Source: Actinoplanes regularis
GTDB lineage: Bacteria; Actinomycetota; Actinomycetes; Mycobacteriales; Micromonosporaceae
Length of the DNA: 40,221 bases
NCBI RefSeq assembly: GCF_900188005.1
Contig: NZ_FZNR01000040.1
Span: 1 to 40,221, forward strand
Direction: 5' to 3'
Position numbers and translations under genes: made by a program. Below are positions 28,694 to 38,445 of the stretch, one piece after another; the stretch's first letter is position 1; each line of letters starts with the position of its first letter. The notes under the pieces were generated by a model. The model worked only from the letters and a program-made list of their open reading frames with translations, did not search any database and was not told where the DNA came from.

Positions 28694-31600
28694 CGGTCGG
28701 CCTGTACGAGCCGGCTGATCCCGCGAATCGTCGGAGCGTCGAAGAACGCCGACAGCGGCAGGTCCACCCCCACCCGTTCGCGGATCCGGGCGGCGATCCT
28801 GGCCATGGTCAACGAGTGCCCGCCCAGGTCGAAGATGTTCTCGTCGGGACCGATCGAGGCCCGTCCCAGCACCTCGCACCAGATGTCGTGCAGCTGCGCG
28901 GCGGCGCCCACGTACTCGTGTCGGTCGGTCGGCGTTGGAACTGCGGGCTCCGCCGGCAGCGCCGATCGGTCCAGCTTGCCGTTGGGGGTCAGCGGCAGCG
29001 CGGGTAACACGAGCACCGTGGACGGCACGGCGTACCCGGGCAGCACGGCGGCGAGACCGGCGCGCACCCGCTCGGCGTCGACGTCGCCGGTGACGTAGCC
29101 CACCAGGCGATCGCCGTGCAGCGCGGCGACGGCCTCCCGGACCCCGGGCGCGGCGCGCAGTGCCCCTTCCACCTCACCCAGTTCCAGCCGGTGACCGCGC
29201 ACCTTGACCTGCTGGTCGTGCCGGCCGAGGAACTCCAGGCCACCGTCGGCCCGGTACCGCACCAGGTCGCCGGTGCGGTACATCCGCGCGCCGGGCGGGC
29301 CCCACGGGTCGGGTACGAACCGTTGCCCGGTCAGGTCCGGCCGGTACAGGTAGCCCAGCGCGACACCGGCACCACCGATGACCAGTTCGCCGGGCACCCC
29401 GATCGGGCAGAGGCCGCCGGACGGGTCGAGCACCCGCAACCGGGTGCCCGGGATCGGACCGCCCAGCGACACCCGCGCCGGCTCGGCGGGAACTGCCCAG
29501 CACGCCGACCAGATCGTGGTCTCGGTCGGACCGTACATGTTGAACAGGCGTCCGCTGGCGGCACGCAGCTGCCGGGCCAGCGGCAGCGGCAGCGCCTCGC
29601 CGCCGACCAGCGCGGTCACCTCGGGCCGGTGGTATCCGCCGGCCAGCAGCACCTGCCAGCCCGAGGGCGTCGCCTGGACGTGGGTGACCCGCTGCCGCCG
29701 GGCGAAGCCGACGACGGCCGCGCCGTCGCCGGCGGCGATCTCCTCGCCGCACACGGCGACCCGGCCACCCGTGGCCAGCGGCAGGTACATCTCCAGGCCG
29801 GAGATGTCGAACGACACCGACGTCAGCCCCAACCAGGCCGCCTCCGGCCCGGTGCCACCCACCAGTGCGGCGGTGGCGTCGAGGAACGCGGTCAGGGCGG
29901 CGTGGCTGACCGCGACGCCCTTCGGGCGGCCGGTGGAGCCCGACGTGTAGATGACGTACGCGGTGTCTCCGCCCTCGGGCGCCGTGCCCGTGGCGGTCTC
30001 CTCGGTCCCGGCGTCGTCGACGCGGACCACGGGGGTGTCCGACTCCGCCGGCATCTGTTCGGCCGAGCGGGCGTCGACCAGCACGCACGCCGCCCCGGAG
30101 TCCTGCAGCGCCTGCGCGGTGCGGCCGGCCGCGTACCGCGGATCCAGCGGCACGTAGGCCGCGCCGGCCCGCCAGACGCCGAGCAGCGCGGCGATCAGCA
30201 TCGCGCCGCGGGGCAGGAAGACCCCGACCACCCCGCCGGGCCGCACCCCGGCTGCCCGGAGCCGCGCGGCCACCCGGCGACTCTGCTCCGCCAGCTCGGC
30301 ATAGCTCCACTCGCCGCCGTCCCACGAGACGGCGGGCGCCTGCGGCGAGCGGCGGGCCTGGTCGAGGAACCGGTCGAGGACCGTCGCCCCGGACCCCCGC
30401 GTCAGCGGGCCGCCCTCGCCCCACTCGATCAGCAGCCGGTGCTCGGCGGGAGAGAGCAGGTCCACCGAGCCGACCGGGACGTCCGGTGTCGACAGCAGCC
30501 CGCGCAGCAGCGTCACGAACCGCTGGGCCAGCCGTTCCGCGGTGGCCGCGGTGAACAGGCCGACCGAGTAGCTCACGTCCAGCCGGGCGCCGGCGGGACC
30601 ACGCCAGATCTCCATCGCCAGGTCGCACTTGGCCTGCGCGTGGTCGACGTGGTACGCGGCGCCGCTCGCCGAGCCGAGCGAGAACGGCTCCGGCTGTTCG
30701 TACTGCAGGGAGAACATGGCCTGGTAGACGGGCGTACGGGAGCGGTCGCGCGACACGTCGAGGGCGGCCATCACCTCCGCGAACGGCAGGTGCTGATGGC
30801 TGAACGCGGACAGGCACCGGGCGCGTACCCGCTCGACGAGGCTGTCGAAGCTGGGCATTCCCGCCACGTCGGCCCGGATGGCGATGGTGGTGGCCAGGCA
30901 GCCGACCACGCGCTCGAACTCGACCTGATCGCGGCCGGCCACCGGGACGCCGACGCAGAAGTTCTCCTGGCCGGCGTGCCGGGCGAGGAGCACCTCGTAC
31001 GCGGCGAGCAGGATCATGAACGCCGTACAGCGGTGCCGCCGGGCGACGGCGTCGACCTCCCGGAGCAGGTCGGCGGGCAACTCCAAGCGGTGCAGGCCGC
31101 CGGTGGTCGTCCGCACGGCCGCCCGGGGGAGGTCGACCGGGAGTTGCAGGTCCGCGGCCCCGGCCAGCTCGTCGGCCCAGAACTTCCTGGCCTGCTCGGT
31201 GGACTGTCGGCCGGCGTCGCTGTGCAGCGCGGCGACGTAGTCGCGGTGGGCCGGTTCCACCGGGCGCGCCGGCGGCGTCGCACCCGCCACGAAGGACCGG
31301 TACGCGGCGGCGATCTCGTCGCCGACGATGCGCATCGACAGCCCGTCGGCGGCGATGTGGTGGACCACCACGCAGAGGATGTGGTCCGCGTCGCCCAGCC
31401 GCAGCAGGGTGACCCGCAGTGGTGGCCCGGCGGCGAGGTCGAACGGCTCGTTGATCCGGTCCAGCACGAGGCGGTGCGCGGCTGCTTCGGCGTCGACCGC
31501 GTCCGGCCGGTCGACGTCCACGCGTTCCACCGGGACCGGCGCCGGTGCGGTCACGTCGCCGACCGGCACGCCATCGTGCTGCCGGTAGCGGGTGCGCAGC

Positions 31601-31761
31601 ACCTCGTGCCGGGTGACGGTCGCCTCGAGGGCGCGGGCGAGCGCCTCGGCGTCGAGCGGGCCGCGGAGCCGGTGGATCCAGTAGATGTTGTAGGAAGCGT
31701 CGCTCGGGTCGAGCCGTTGCAGGAACCACATCCGTTCCTGCTGCGGGGAGAGGTCGATCAC
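28690..31761 (-). CDS. NRPS module C-A-T, glycine predicted
   Basis: 1023 residues from GTG 31761 (GTGA overlap with the T-C gene; the protein begins directly with IDLSPQQERMWFLQRL). C domain active site HHIAADG near 135. A domain with A3 YTSGSTGRPKG near 605 and A5 NMYGPTETTIW near 747. The pocket read by alignment is D-I-L-Q-V-G-M-I-W plus Lys, close to the classic Gly code D-I-L-Q-L-G-L-I-W-K. Carrier LGGHSLTMA near 979. No tailoring domains. It lies second in the leftward operon and should pass its chain to the basic-residue module by protein-protein docking, as each module here is a separate polypeptide. Confidence 0.93.
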   Translation of the reverse strand: MIDLSPQQERMWFLQRLDPSDASYNIYWIHRLRGPLDAEALARALEATVTRHEVLRTRYRQHDGVPVGDVTAPAPVPVERVDVDRPDAVDAEAAAHRLVLDRINEPFDLAAGPPLRVTLLRLGDADHILCVVVHHIAADGLSMRIVGDEIAAAYRSFVAGATPPARPVEPAHRDYVAALHSDAGRQSTEQARKFWADELAGAADLQLPVDLPRAAVRTTTGGLHRLELPADLLREVDAVARRHRCTAFMILLAAYEVLLARHAGQENFCVGVPVAGRDQVEFERVVGCLATTIAIRADVAGMPSFDSLVERVRARCLSAFSHQHLPFAEVMAALDVSRDRSRTPVYQAMFSLQYEQPEPFSLGSASGAAYHVDHAQAKCDLAMEIWRGPAGARLDVSYSVGLFTAATAERLAQRFVTLLRGLLSTPDVPVGSVDLLSPAEHRLLIEWGEGGPLTRGSGATVLDRFLDQARRSPQAPAVSWDGGEWSYAELAEQSRRVAARLRAAGVRPGGVVGVFLPRGAMLIAALLGVWRAGAAYVPLDPRYAAGRTAQALQDSGAACVLVDARSAEQMPAESDTPVVRVDDAGTEETATGTAPEGGDTAYVIYTSGSTGRPKGVAVSHAALTAFLDATAALVGGTGPEAAWLGLTSVSFDISGLEMYLPLATGGRVAVCGEEIAAGDGAAVVGFARRQRVTHVQATPSGWQVLLAGGYHRPEVTALVGGEALPLPLARQLRAASGRLFNMYGPTETTIWSACWAVPAEPARVSLGGPIPGTRLRVLDPSGGLCPIGVPGELVIGGAGVALGYLYRPDLTGQRFVPDPWGPPGARMYRTGDLVRYRADGGLEFLGRHDQQVKVRGHRLELGEVEGALRAAPGVREAVAALHGDRLVGYVTGDVDAERVRAGLAAVLPGYAVPSTVLVLPALPLTPNGKLDRSALPAEPAVPTPTDRHEYVGAAAQLHDIWCEVLGRASIGPDENIFDLGGHSLTMARIAARIRERVGVDLPLSAFFDAPTIRGISRLVQADR

Positions 31762-33386
31762 TGTGCGGCTCCCGGGGCGCCCGTGGCGGCCTCCGCCTGG
31801 TCGCGGAAGGCGGCGGCCAGGCGGGTCGCGGTCTCTGCGGTGAAGGTGTGGTGGTTGTAGACCACCGCGGCGGCCATGCTGCCGTCCTGTCGTTCCTCGA
31901 CGATGAGTTCCGGCGTGCTCAGGTCGTCCTCGCCGCCGGGGGTCGGCCAGTCGAGGTCCTCCTGCTCGCGGGGGACGGCGAACGCCTCGGACCGCAGCCC
32001 CGGGAAGAACGGGGCGCCGCCCCAGCTCTCGTAGTGGATGCGGGCCGGGTACGGCACCAGGGGCGCGGTCTCGTGGTAGGCGTGCAGCTGGTGGTTCGCC
32101 GCGTCCAGCGCGCTGGTCCGGATCCGGCCCAGCATGGCGCCGAAGCCGGGGGCGCCGGAGGTGTCCACGCGGATCAGCAAGGACTGCACGAGGCAGCCGA
32201 TCAGCGCGTCGTGCTCGGGGGCCACCCGGCCCGGCACCGGTGACATCAGCACGATGTCGGCCGCGCCACTCCACCGGGACAGGGTCAGACTCCAGCAGGC
32301 CGCGACCGCCATGAACGGCGTTCCACCGTGGTGGTGAGCGGCGGTGCGGAGCCGCCCGGCCAGCTCGGCGTCGATGACGAACGGGTGGCGGCGCCGGGAG
32401 AACCGGTCGCCGGCCCGCCGCCCGGGGAAGGGCGTCAACGCCCTCGGCGCCCCGTGCAGGACCCGCTTCCAGTGATCCCGGTTGAGCTCCCACTGCGCCG
32501 CCGTGAAGGCGCAGTAGCCGGCGTAGTCCATGGCCAGTGGACGCAGCGGCGACGGACTCCCGGCACGCAGCGCCGAGTAGAGCAGGCCGAGTTCCCGCAG
32601 CAGCACCCCGAGTGACCAGCCGTCGAAGACGAAGTGGTGCACGCTGAGGACCAGCACGGCGTCGTCGTCGGCGATGCGGATGACCAGGGCGCGGACCAGC
32701 GGGTCGGTGACCAGATCGCCGACCCGGTTGCGTTCGGCGCGGGCCAGCTCGGCGGCTGCGGCGACGCGCTGCTGCGCGGTGTCGCCCCGGGCGGTCACCA
32801 CCTCGACGACCGGCGGCAGGTGCTCGGCGGTCGACAGCGCGATGCCCCGGCCCCGAGGCGTCGCCACGGTGCGCAGTGGCTGGTGGCGCTCGGCCAGCAG
32901 TTCCAGGCAGCGGCGCAGCAGCTCCGCGTCGAACGGCTCGCGGATGCGGATCGCCGTGCAGATGGCACCGGGATCGCGAGGCGGTTCGGTGGCGGACATC
33001 CAGTCCAGGAATTCCAGCTGCTGCGTGCTCAGCGGCACGTTCGACGGATGCTCCGCGACGGTGCTGTTGCGCCGGGTCGCGGCGGGTCCGCCGGTGGCAT
33101 CGGGCATGCCGGCGGCGGCGTCGATCCAGGCCGCCTGCCCGGCGAGCACCGGACGGTCGAAGGCGAGCTTCGCGTCGGCGCGGACACCGAAGACACCGCC
33201 GACCTGGTTGGCCAGCTGGGTGGCCCGGAACGAGTCACCGCCGAGGGCGAAGAAGTCGTCGGCGCGCTCGACCGTCGGCACCATGAGCAGCCGGCGCCAG
33301 ATCGCGGCCAGCGCCGATTCGGTCGGGCTCCAGCCAACGCCCGGCAGGCGGGCCGGCTCGGGTGGTTGCGCAGGTGTCAACGTCAT
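31758..33386 (-). CDS. Carrier-condensation (T-C) didomain protein without A domain
   Basis: 542 residues from ATG 33386. A carrier domain comes first (DFFALGGDSFRATQLA, about 45-75), then a C domain from about 130 (PLSTQQLEFLDWM) with HHFVFDG near 250. No adenylation domain is present, so the carrier must be charged in trans. The divergent free-standing AMP ligase (33557-35161) is the obvious candidate, making this the probable acyl-starter loading protein. The C1 motif is atypical (STQQLEFLDW for SxAQxRLW). The next gene begins with its own C domain, so two C domains stand in series; this one may acylate a Gly on another module or have an unusual role. It is the first gene of the leftward operon. 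Confidence 0.9.
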   Translation of the reverse strand: MTLTPAQPPEPARLPGVGWSPTESALAAIWRRLLMVPTVERADDFFALGGDSFRATQLANQVGGVFGVRADAKLAFDRPVLAGQAAWIDAAAGMPDATGGPAATRRNSTVAEHPSNVPLSTQQLEFLDWMSATEPPRDPGAICTAIRIREPFDAELLRRCLELLAERHQPLRTVATPRGRGIALSTAEHLPPVVEVVTARGDTAQQRVAAAAELARAERNRVGDLVTDPLVRALVIRIADDDAVLVLSVHHFVFDGWSLGVLLRELGLLYSALRAGSPSPLRPLAMDYAGYCAFTAAQWELNRDHWKRVLHGAPRALTPFPGRRAGDRFSRRRHPFVIDAELAGRLRTAAHHHGGTPFMAVAACWSLTLSRWSGAADIVLMSPVPGRVAPEHDALIGCLVQSLLIRVDTSGAPGFGAMLGRIRTSALDAANHQLHAYHETAPLVPYPARIHYESWGGAPFFPGLRSEAFAVPREQEDLDWPTPGGEDDLSTPELIVEERQDGSMAAAVVYNHHTFTAETATRLAAAFRDQAEAATGAPGAAQ

Positions 33387-33438
33387 CGAACAGCCCCCGT
33401 GGCATCGACCGCCGGTGGTTCCGGCGCGCCGGTCACAG

Positions 33439-33467
33439 ACTCTGCGGCATCGATCGAGGCTCTGCAA
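33439..33467 (-). promoter_or_regulatory. Candidate promoter of the leftward NRPS operon
   Basis: On the minus strand TTGCAG (33462-33467), 17 bp, CAGAGT (33439-33444), predicting a start near 33432 and a leader of about 45 nt before ATG 33386. TCTGC repeats at 33441, 33461 and 33484 overlap it and may bind a regulator. Confidence 0.4.
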
Positions 33468-33518
33468 GGCTTTGCTGAAAGATTCTGCAACGCCTTTCAT
33501 CGGTTGATCTACCGGTGT

Positions 33519-33524
33519 TAGTGT
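33519..33524 (+). promoter_or_regulatory. Candidate -10 (TAGTGT) of the rightward NRPS operon
   Basis: TAGTGT is a good actinobacterial -10; transcription would start near 33531, leaving about 26 nt before ATG 33557. No clear -35 is seen at the expected distance, so an activator may be needed. Confidence 0.35.
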
Positions 33525-33556
33525 CCGAGGCCCGAAGCCGATGCGAGGTCGCCGGA

Positions 33557-35161
33557 ATGCCTTCTGCCCTACCCCTGACCGTGCCAGACCTCCTCCAGGC
33601 CCGGGCCGAGCGGGACCCCACCCGGGTAGCCATCCTGGACAGTCGCGAGGGGAGCCTGACCTTCGCCGACTGGCAGCGTGACGCGCAGGCCCTCGCCCGC
33701 TCGTTGGCCGGCCGTGGCGTGCGGCGCGGTGATCGGGTCGCCCTGCGCTACGACGACGACTGGTGCGGGTACGCGGTCGCCTTCTGCGGGGTCGTCGCCG
33801 CCGGTGCGGCGGTGATCCCGGTGTCTGTGAGCCTGTCGCCGGTCCAGCAGCACGACCTGCTGCGCCGGGTGGGAGTGACCGCGGTGCTGCACCAGGTCGG
33901 ATCACCCCCGCCGGACGGCACCTGGTGGAGCGCCTGCGGCAGCGACCTGACGGCAGCCGGAACGTCCGCCGTGACCGGCGAACCCGACCCGCCCGAACCG
34001 GGCGACGTGGCGCAGATCGTGTGCACGTCGGGCAGCACCGGAGAACCCAAGGATGTCGCCGCGAGCCACGCCAACCTGTGCCACGGGCAGGTGCTGAATC
34101 CGCGGCCGCGTCGCTACGCGCACTCGCGGACCATGGTGCACGCCTTCCCGATCGGGACCAACGCCGGGCAGATGATGCTGATCGAGGCGCTCACCGCCGC
34201 GCCCACGCTGCTGTGCGCCGGCCGCTTCGACGCCGACCGCTTCTGCGGCCTTATCGCGCGGCACGGCGCGGGTACGGTCTTTCTGGTTCCGTCGATGGCG
34301 GTCGAACTGTTGCGCAGCGACGCCCATCGGCGTCACGACCTGTCCTGCGTACGACTGCTCAGCTCGTCGGCGGCCGCGCTCCCGCCGGCGGCCGCGCGCG
34401 GTCTGACCGAGGCGTTCCCGCAGGCCGTGCTGGTCAACTACTACACCTCGACCGAGGCGGTGCCGGCCCAGATCAGCATGATCGTCGACGCGGAGCGGCC
34501 GGAGGCGCTGGGCCGCCCGGTCAGCGGTCACGACCTGCGCATCACCGACGCCGCAGGCCGCCAACTGCCGCCCGGCGAGGTCGGCGAGGTCTGGCTGCGC
34601 TCCGACGCCCCACCCCGCTCCTATCTGGGCGACCCGTCGGGCAGCGCGACGGTGTTCCGCGACGGGTGGGTCCGGATGGGCGACCTGGGCCGGCTGGACG
34701 CCGACGGATTCCTGATCCTGGTCGACCGCGAATCCGACGTCATCAAGTCCGGCGCACTGAAGGTCTCGACCCTGCGCATCGAGGCGGCACTGCTGGAACA
34801 TCCGGCCGTCGCCGAGGCCGCCGCCGTCGGCGTGCCGCACCCGGTGATGGGCGCCGTGCCGGCGGCCGTGGTGCGGCTGGACCGCCCGGTCGACCTGGAT
34901 GACGTGCGCGACTTCCTGTCCACCCGGCTGTCTCGGGCGGAGCTGCCGGTGCGGCTGCTCGTGGTGGACCACCTGCCCCGCAACGCGACCGGGAAGCCGG
35001 TCAAGCCCGAGATCCGGCGACTGCTCGAACCACCGGCCCGCCGGCATCCCCCGGTATCGGCTCCCGCCGCAGCGGTTTCCGACCCGTTCGGGCGGTCCTT
35101 CCTGGCCACGCTGACCACCGATCCCGCCGTCACGAAAGAGAGCGATGATGAACACCAGTGA
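33557..35161 (+). CDS. Free-standing acyl/aryl-acid AMP ligase
   Basis: 534 residues from ATG 33557. Class I adenylate-forming enzyme: P-loop CTSGSTGEPKD near 156, YYTSTEAVP near 295, ATP-binding GDLG near 375 and the catalytic Lys in ATGKPVKPE near 480. The pattern between these motifs is that of acyl-CoA ligases and not of amino-acid A domains (no FDxS block). The substrate cannot be read; a fatty, branched or aryl acid is likely. There is no carrier domain on the chain, so it probably loads the T domain of the divergent T-C protein. GTG 33515 is an alternative start but adds residues with no homology and overlaps the -10. A 40-residue low-complexity C-terminal tail follows the ligase fold. 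It overlaps the next NRPS gene by 17 nt. Confidence 0.9.
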   Translation: MPSALPLTVPDLLQARAERDPTRVAILDSREGSLTFADWQRDAQALARSLAGRGVRRGDRVALRYDDDWCGYAVAFCGVVAAGAAVIPVSVSLSPVQQHDLLRRVGVTAVLHQVGSPPPDGTWWSACGSDLTAAGTSAVTGEPDPPEPGDVAQIVCTSGSTGEPKDVAASHANLCHGQVLNPRPRRYAHSRTMVHAFPIGTNAGQMMLIEALTAAPTLLCAGRFDADRFCGLIARHGAGTVFLVPSMAVELLRSDAHRRHDLSCVRLLSSSAAALPPAAARGLTEAFPQAVLVNYYTSTEAVPAQISMIVDAERPEALGRPVSGHDLRITDAAGRQLPPGEVGEVWLRSDAPPRSYLGDPSGSATVFRDGWVRMGDLGRLDADGFLILVDRESDVIKSGALKVSTLRIEAALLEHPAVAEAAAVGVPHPVMGAVPAAVVRLDRPVDLDDVRDFLSTRLSRAELPVRLLVVDHLPRNATGKPVKPEIRRLLEPPARRHPPVSAPAAAVSDPFGRSFLATLTTDPAVTKESDDEHQ

Positions 35162-38100
35162 CCCGTTCGGTGCGCTCGCGACGGTCACCGAGAGCGGCAT
35201 CTGGTTCACCGAACGCCTGGGCGGGCTGGGCACCGTCTACTCGATGCCGTTCGCCATCACCTTCGACGGTCCGTTGGACGAGACCGCACTGGCCGGCGCG
35301 ATCCGTCAGGTGGTCGCGCGGAACCCGGTGCTGGCCGCGGCGTTCGTCGAACGCGACGGGCTGCCGGTGCGCGTACCCGCCGCGGTGCCGCCGCTGCTGA
35401 CCACGGTGGACCTCCAGGCCGATCCGGACCACGCGGAAGCCATCGAGCGGGCGGAGATCGAACGGCCTTTCGACCTCGCGCGCGGCCCGCTGCTGCGGTG
35501 CACCCTCCTGCGGTTGGCGCCGCGGCGGGCCAGGCTCCTGGTCGTCGCCCACCACATCGTCTTCGACGGGCATTCGACCTCCGTCTTCGTCGACGACCTG
35601 GCGGCCGCGTACGCCGGTGACGCCCTGCCACCCCTCGACGCCGCCGCCACCCCGCGCGACCAGCGGCTGGCGGCCCTGCTCCCGGGGGCCAGGCGGTTCT
35701 GGGCACGGCACCACACCGGCGCGACCGACGTGGTGCTGCCGGGCCTGCGGGGCGTGCCCGGGACGGCCGGGCCGGGCGAGGCCGTCACCTTCGACCTCGA
35801 CGACCGCCTGTGGAGCGCGATCCGGTCGACCGGCCGCCGGCTCGGGCACAGCCCGTTCGTGATCACGCTCGCCGGTTGGCTGCTGCTGTTGCGCCGGTAC
35901 GGCAACAAGACGCCGATGATCGGTGTCGACCTGGGCACCCGCTCACCCGCGGAGTTCCCGCACATCGGTGCCCACGTCAACGAGCTGCCGGTCGCCCTGG
36001 CCGCCCACCGGGGCGAGACGTTCCGGGACTTCACCACCCGGCTGGTCGCCGAGTTCGGCCTCCGCTCCGGCGCCGACGGCCTCTACCGGTACCGGGAGGT
36101 GCCGCTGTCGCGCGCGGTCGGCACCGTCCGGCCGGCGGTCGCGCTCGCCCCGGTCACGCTCGGCTACCGGCGACGGGAGGCGGCCGCCAAGTTTTCCGGA
36201 CTGGACACCGTCGTGGACTGGGCGCTACCCAACCACACCAGCCGCGGTGCCCTGCGGATCCACGTGGTCGAGGGCCCGGAACAGCAACGGGTGACCCTGC
36301 AGTTCGACCCCGGTGTGATCAGCCGCCCCGACGTCGAGCGGATCGCGTCGCACTGGCGGGAGCTGATCAGGGCGGTGGCCGATCACCCCGACGAAGCCTG
36401 GAACAGCCTGCCCTTCGCCGGACGCGAGCAGGCGCTGACGCAGGCCGGCCGGGCCACGAGCAGCGGACCGCGGACCACCCTGCCGGAACTGCTCGCCGAA
36501 CAGATCGCCCGGACGCCCGAAGCCACCGCGGTCGAAGACCGCGGTGCGTCGCTCAGCTACGCGCAGCTCGGCGCGGCGATCGACGCGCTGGCCCAACGGT
36601 TGCATGGGGCCGGCATCGGAACCGGATCCGTCGTGGCCCTCCTGGCCCGGCGGGGCGTCGACGCGCTGGTCGCCCAGCTCGCGGTGCTGCGCTGCGGCGC
36701 GGCCTACCTGCCGCTCGACCCCGACCACCCCGCGGCGCGGAACACCCGGATCCTCGCCGACGCGCGGCCGGACCTGGTGCTGACCAGCCACGATGGGCAG
36801 ACCGCGCTGCCTGCCGTCGATGCCCCGGTCCTGCTGTGGGACTCGGCGAGCCCAGCCGCCGGCGGATTCGCGCCGGGACGTCCGCCGCATCCGGGCGAGT
36901 GTGCCTACGTGCTGTACACCTCCGGGTCCACCGGCCAGCCCAAGGGCGTGCAGGTGGAACACCGTTCGCTGGCCAACCTGCTGCTGGATTTCCGTGACCG
37001 GCTCGGCTCGGGCCCGGGGCATCGGTGGCTCGCCCTCACCGCCCTGACCTTCGACATCGCCGCCCTCGAGCTGTACCTGCCGCTGATCAGCGGCGGCACC
37101 GTGGTAATCGTGCCACCCGAGGCCGCCCGCGACGGCCAGCAGATCGCCCGGCTGGCCGCCGACCACCGCGTCACCCACGTCCAGGCGACCCCGTCCGGCT
37201 GGCAGCTGATGCTCGACGGCGGCCTCGCCCTCGACGGCGTCACGGCATTGACCGGCGGTGAGGCGCTCACCGAGCCGCTGGCACAGCGCCTCGCCGGGCG
37301 GGCCGGACGACTGCTCAACGTGTACGGCCCCACCGAGACGACCATCTGGTCCACCGCCGCCGAGTTGCCGGACGCCGGCCCCGGGGCGATCGGCACCCCG
37401 ATCGCCGACACCACCGTGCACGTTCTGGACGAGTGGGGCGACCCGGTGCCGCCGGGCCTGCTCGGCGAGCTGTGGATCGGCGGTGTCGGGCTGGCCCGCG
37501 GCTATCTCGGACGGCCCGGACTCACCGCCGACCGGTTCCGGCCCGACCCGTTCGGCCCGCCGGGAGCGCGGCTCTACCGCACCGGAGATCTGGCACGTCA
37601 GCGCGGCGACGGTGTCCTGGAGTTCGCCGGCAGGCGCGACGAGCAGATCAAGCTGCGCGGCCACCGGATCGAGTTGGGCGAGATCGAGACGCGACTGCTG
37701 GAACACCCGCAGGTGGCCCGAGCGGCGGTGGTGAGCGTGGGTGAGGCCGGGGAGCAGCGCCTGGTCGCGTACGCGGTGCCGGCGGGACCGCCACCGTCGC
37801 CAGCCGTGCTCCGGGAGCACCTGGCCGGCACGCTACCGGCGATCATGGTGCCGGGCGTCATCGAGCTGATCGATGCACTGCCCCTCAACACCAGCGGCAA
37901 GGTCGATCGCGTCGCCCTGCGCGCCCGCCCCGTCGACGCCGCCCGGCCCGACGCGCCGGCCCCGCACGGTGACCTACCCACCGCCGCCGGCCCGGTGCGC
38001 GAGATCCAGCAGATCTGGTCCGACGTGCTCGGGACCACCGCGATCGACATCCACGACGACCTTTTTGACCTGGGCGGTCACTCGCTGACCGTGGCGCAGA

Positions 38101-38222
38101 TCTCGGCACGGATCCGCGCCCGGCTGGGTGTCGACCTGCCCCTGCACGTCATGTACGACAAGGCGACAATCGCCGGCATGGCCGAGGCCGTGGTCGGCGA
38201 GTCGCAGCGGCGGTCCGCCTGA
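35145..38222 (+). CDS. NRPS module C-A-T, glycine predicted
   Basis: 1025 residues from ATG 35145 (ATG 35148 also possible), coupled to the ligase gene, with GAAAGAGAG upstream. The C domain lacks the usual S-x-x-Q-x-R-x-W-F start, having ESGIWFTERLGGLG, but keeps HHIVFDG near 135; its later part is also divergent. A domain with YTSGSTGQPKG near 589 and NVYGPTETTIW near 725. The pocket is D-I-L-Q-T-G-V-I-W plus Lys, again Gly-like. Carrier LGGHSLTVA near 980. No thioesterase, so the chain must move to another protein. The odd C domain could be specialised for an acyl donor, which would make this the first elongation module (N-acyl-Gly). That order is inferred. Confidence 0.93.
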   Translation: MMNTSDPFGALATVTESGIWFTERLGGLGTVYSMPFAITFDGPLDETALAGAIRQVVARNPVLAAAFVERDGLPVRVPAAVPPLLTTVDLQADPDHAEAIERAEIERPFDLARGPLLRCTLLRLAPRRARLLVVAHHIVFDGHSTSVFVDDLAAAYAGDALPPLDAAATPRDQRLAALLPGARRFWARHHTGATDVVLPGLRGVPGTAGPGEAVTFDLDDRLWSAIRSTGRRLGHSPFVITLAGWLLLLRRYGNKTPMIGVDLGTRSPAEFPHIGAHVNELPVALAAHRGETFRDFTTRLVAEFGLRSGADGLYRYREVPLSRAVGTVRPAVALAPVTLGYRRREAAAKFSGLDTVVDWALPNHTSRGALRIHVVEGPEQQRVTLQFDPGVISRPDVERIASHWRELIRAVADHPDEAWNSLPFAGREQALTQAGRATSSGPRTTLPELLAEQIARTPEATAVEDRGASLSYAQLGAAIDALAQRLHGAGIGTGSVVALLARRGVDALVAQLAVLRCGAAYLPLDPDHPAARNTRILADARPDLVLTSHDGQTALPAVDAPVLLWDSASPAAGGFAPGRPPHPGECAYVLYTSGSTGQPKGVQVEHRSLANLLLDFRDRLGSGPGHRWLALTALTFDIAALELYLPLISGGTVVIVPPEAARDGQQIARLAADHRVTHVQATPSGWQLMLDGGLALDGVTALTGGEALTEPLAQRLAGRAGRLLNVYGPTETTIWSTAAELPDAGPGAIGTPIADTTVHVLDEWGDPVPPGLLGELWIGGVGLARGYLGRPGLTADRFRPDPFGPPGARLYRTGDLARQRGDGVLEFAGRRDEQIKLRGHRIELGEIETRLLEHPQVARAAVVSVGEAGEQRLVAYAVPAGPPPSPAVLREHLAGTLPAIMVPGVIELIDALPLNTSGKVDRVALRARPVDAARPDAPAPHGDLPTAAGPVREIQQIWSDVLGTTAIDIHDDLFDLGGHSLTVAQISARIRARLGVDLPLHVMYDKATIAGMAEAVVGESQRRSA

Positions 38223-38270
38223 CCGGCACGTGCGTGCGGGCCGCGCATTCCCGCCTATCTGCACCTGTAA

Positions 38271-38300
38271 CGCCACACGGCCGGCACCGGCCGTGTGGCG
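38271..38300 (+). terminator. Perfect 14-bp hairpin after the rightward NRPS
   Basis: CGCCACACGGCCGG (38271-38284), 2-nt loop, exact complement (38287-38300). It starts 49 bp past the NRPS stop and marks the likely right end of the cluster. No U tract. Nothing else is visible up to 38445. Confidence 0.75.
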
Positions 38301-38445
38301 CTGCGGGTCGCCGACGACGGGCCGGGCATGTCGCCAGGGCCCACACCCCGCCGACGGCGACCACGGACGTCAGGGCCGGCCCCGAGACTCCTCCGTAAGA
38401 GGACCGTAAGCCGCGCGGACCTGGTGCTCATGGGTCGGAAGCCGC

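Noticed and set aside
33421..33432. Palindrome CCGGCGCGCCGG in the divergent promoter
   Set aside because: Short fully GC palindromes are frequent at this composition; there is no second copy.
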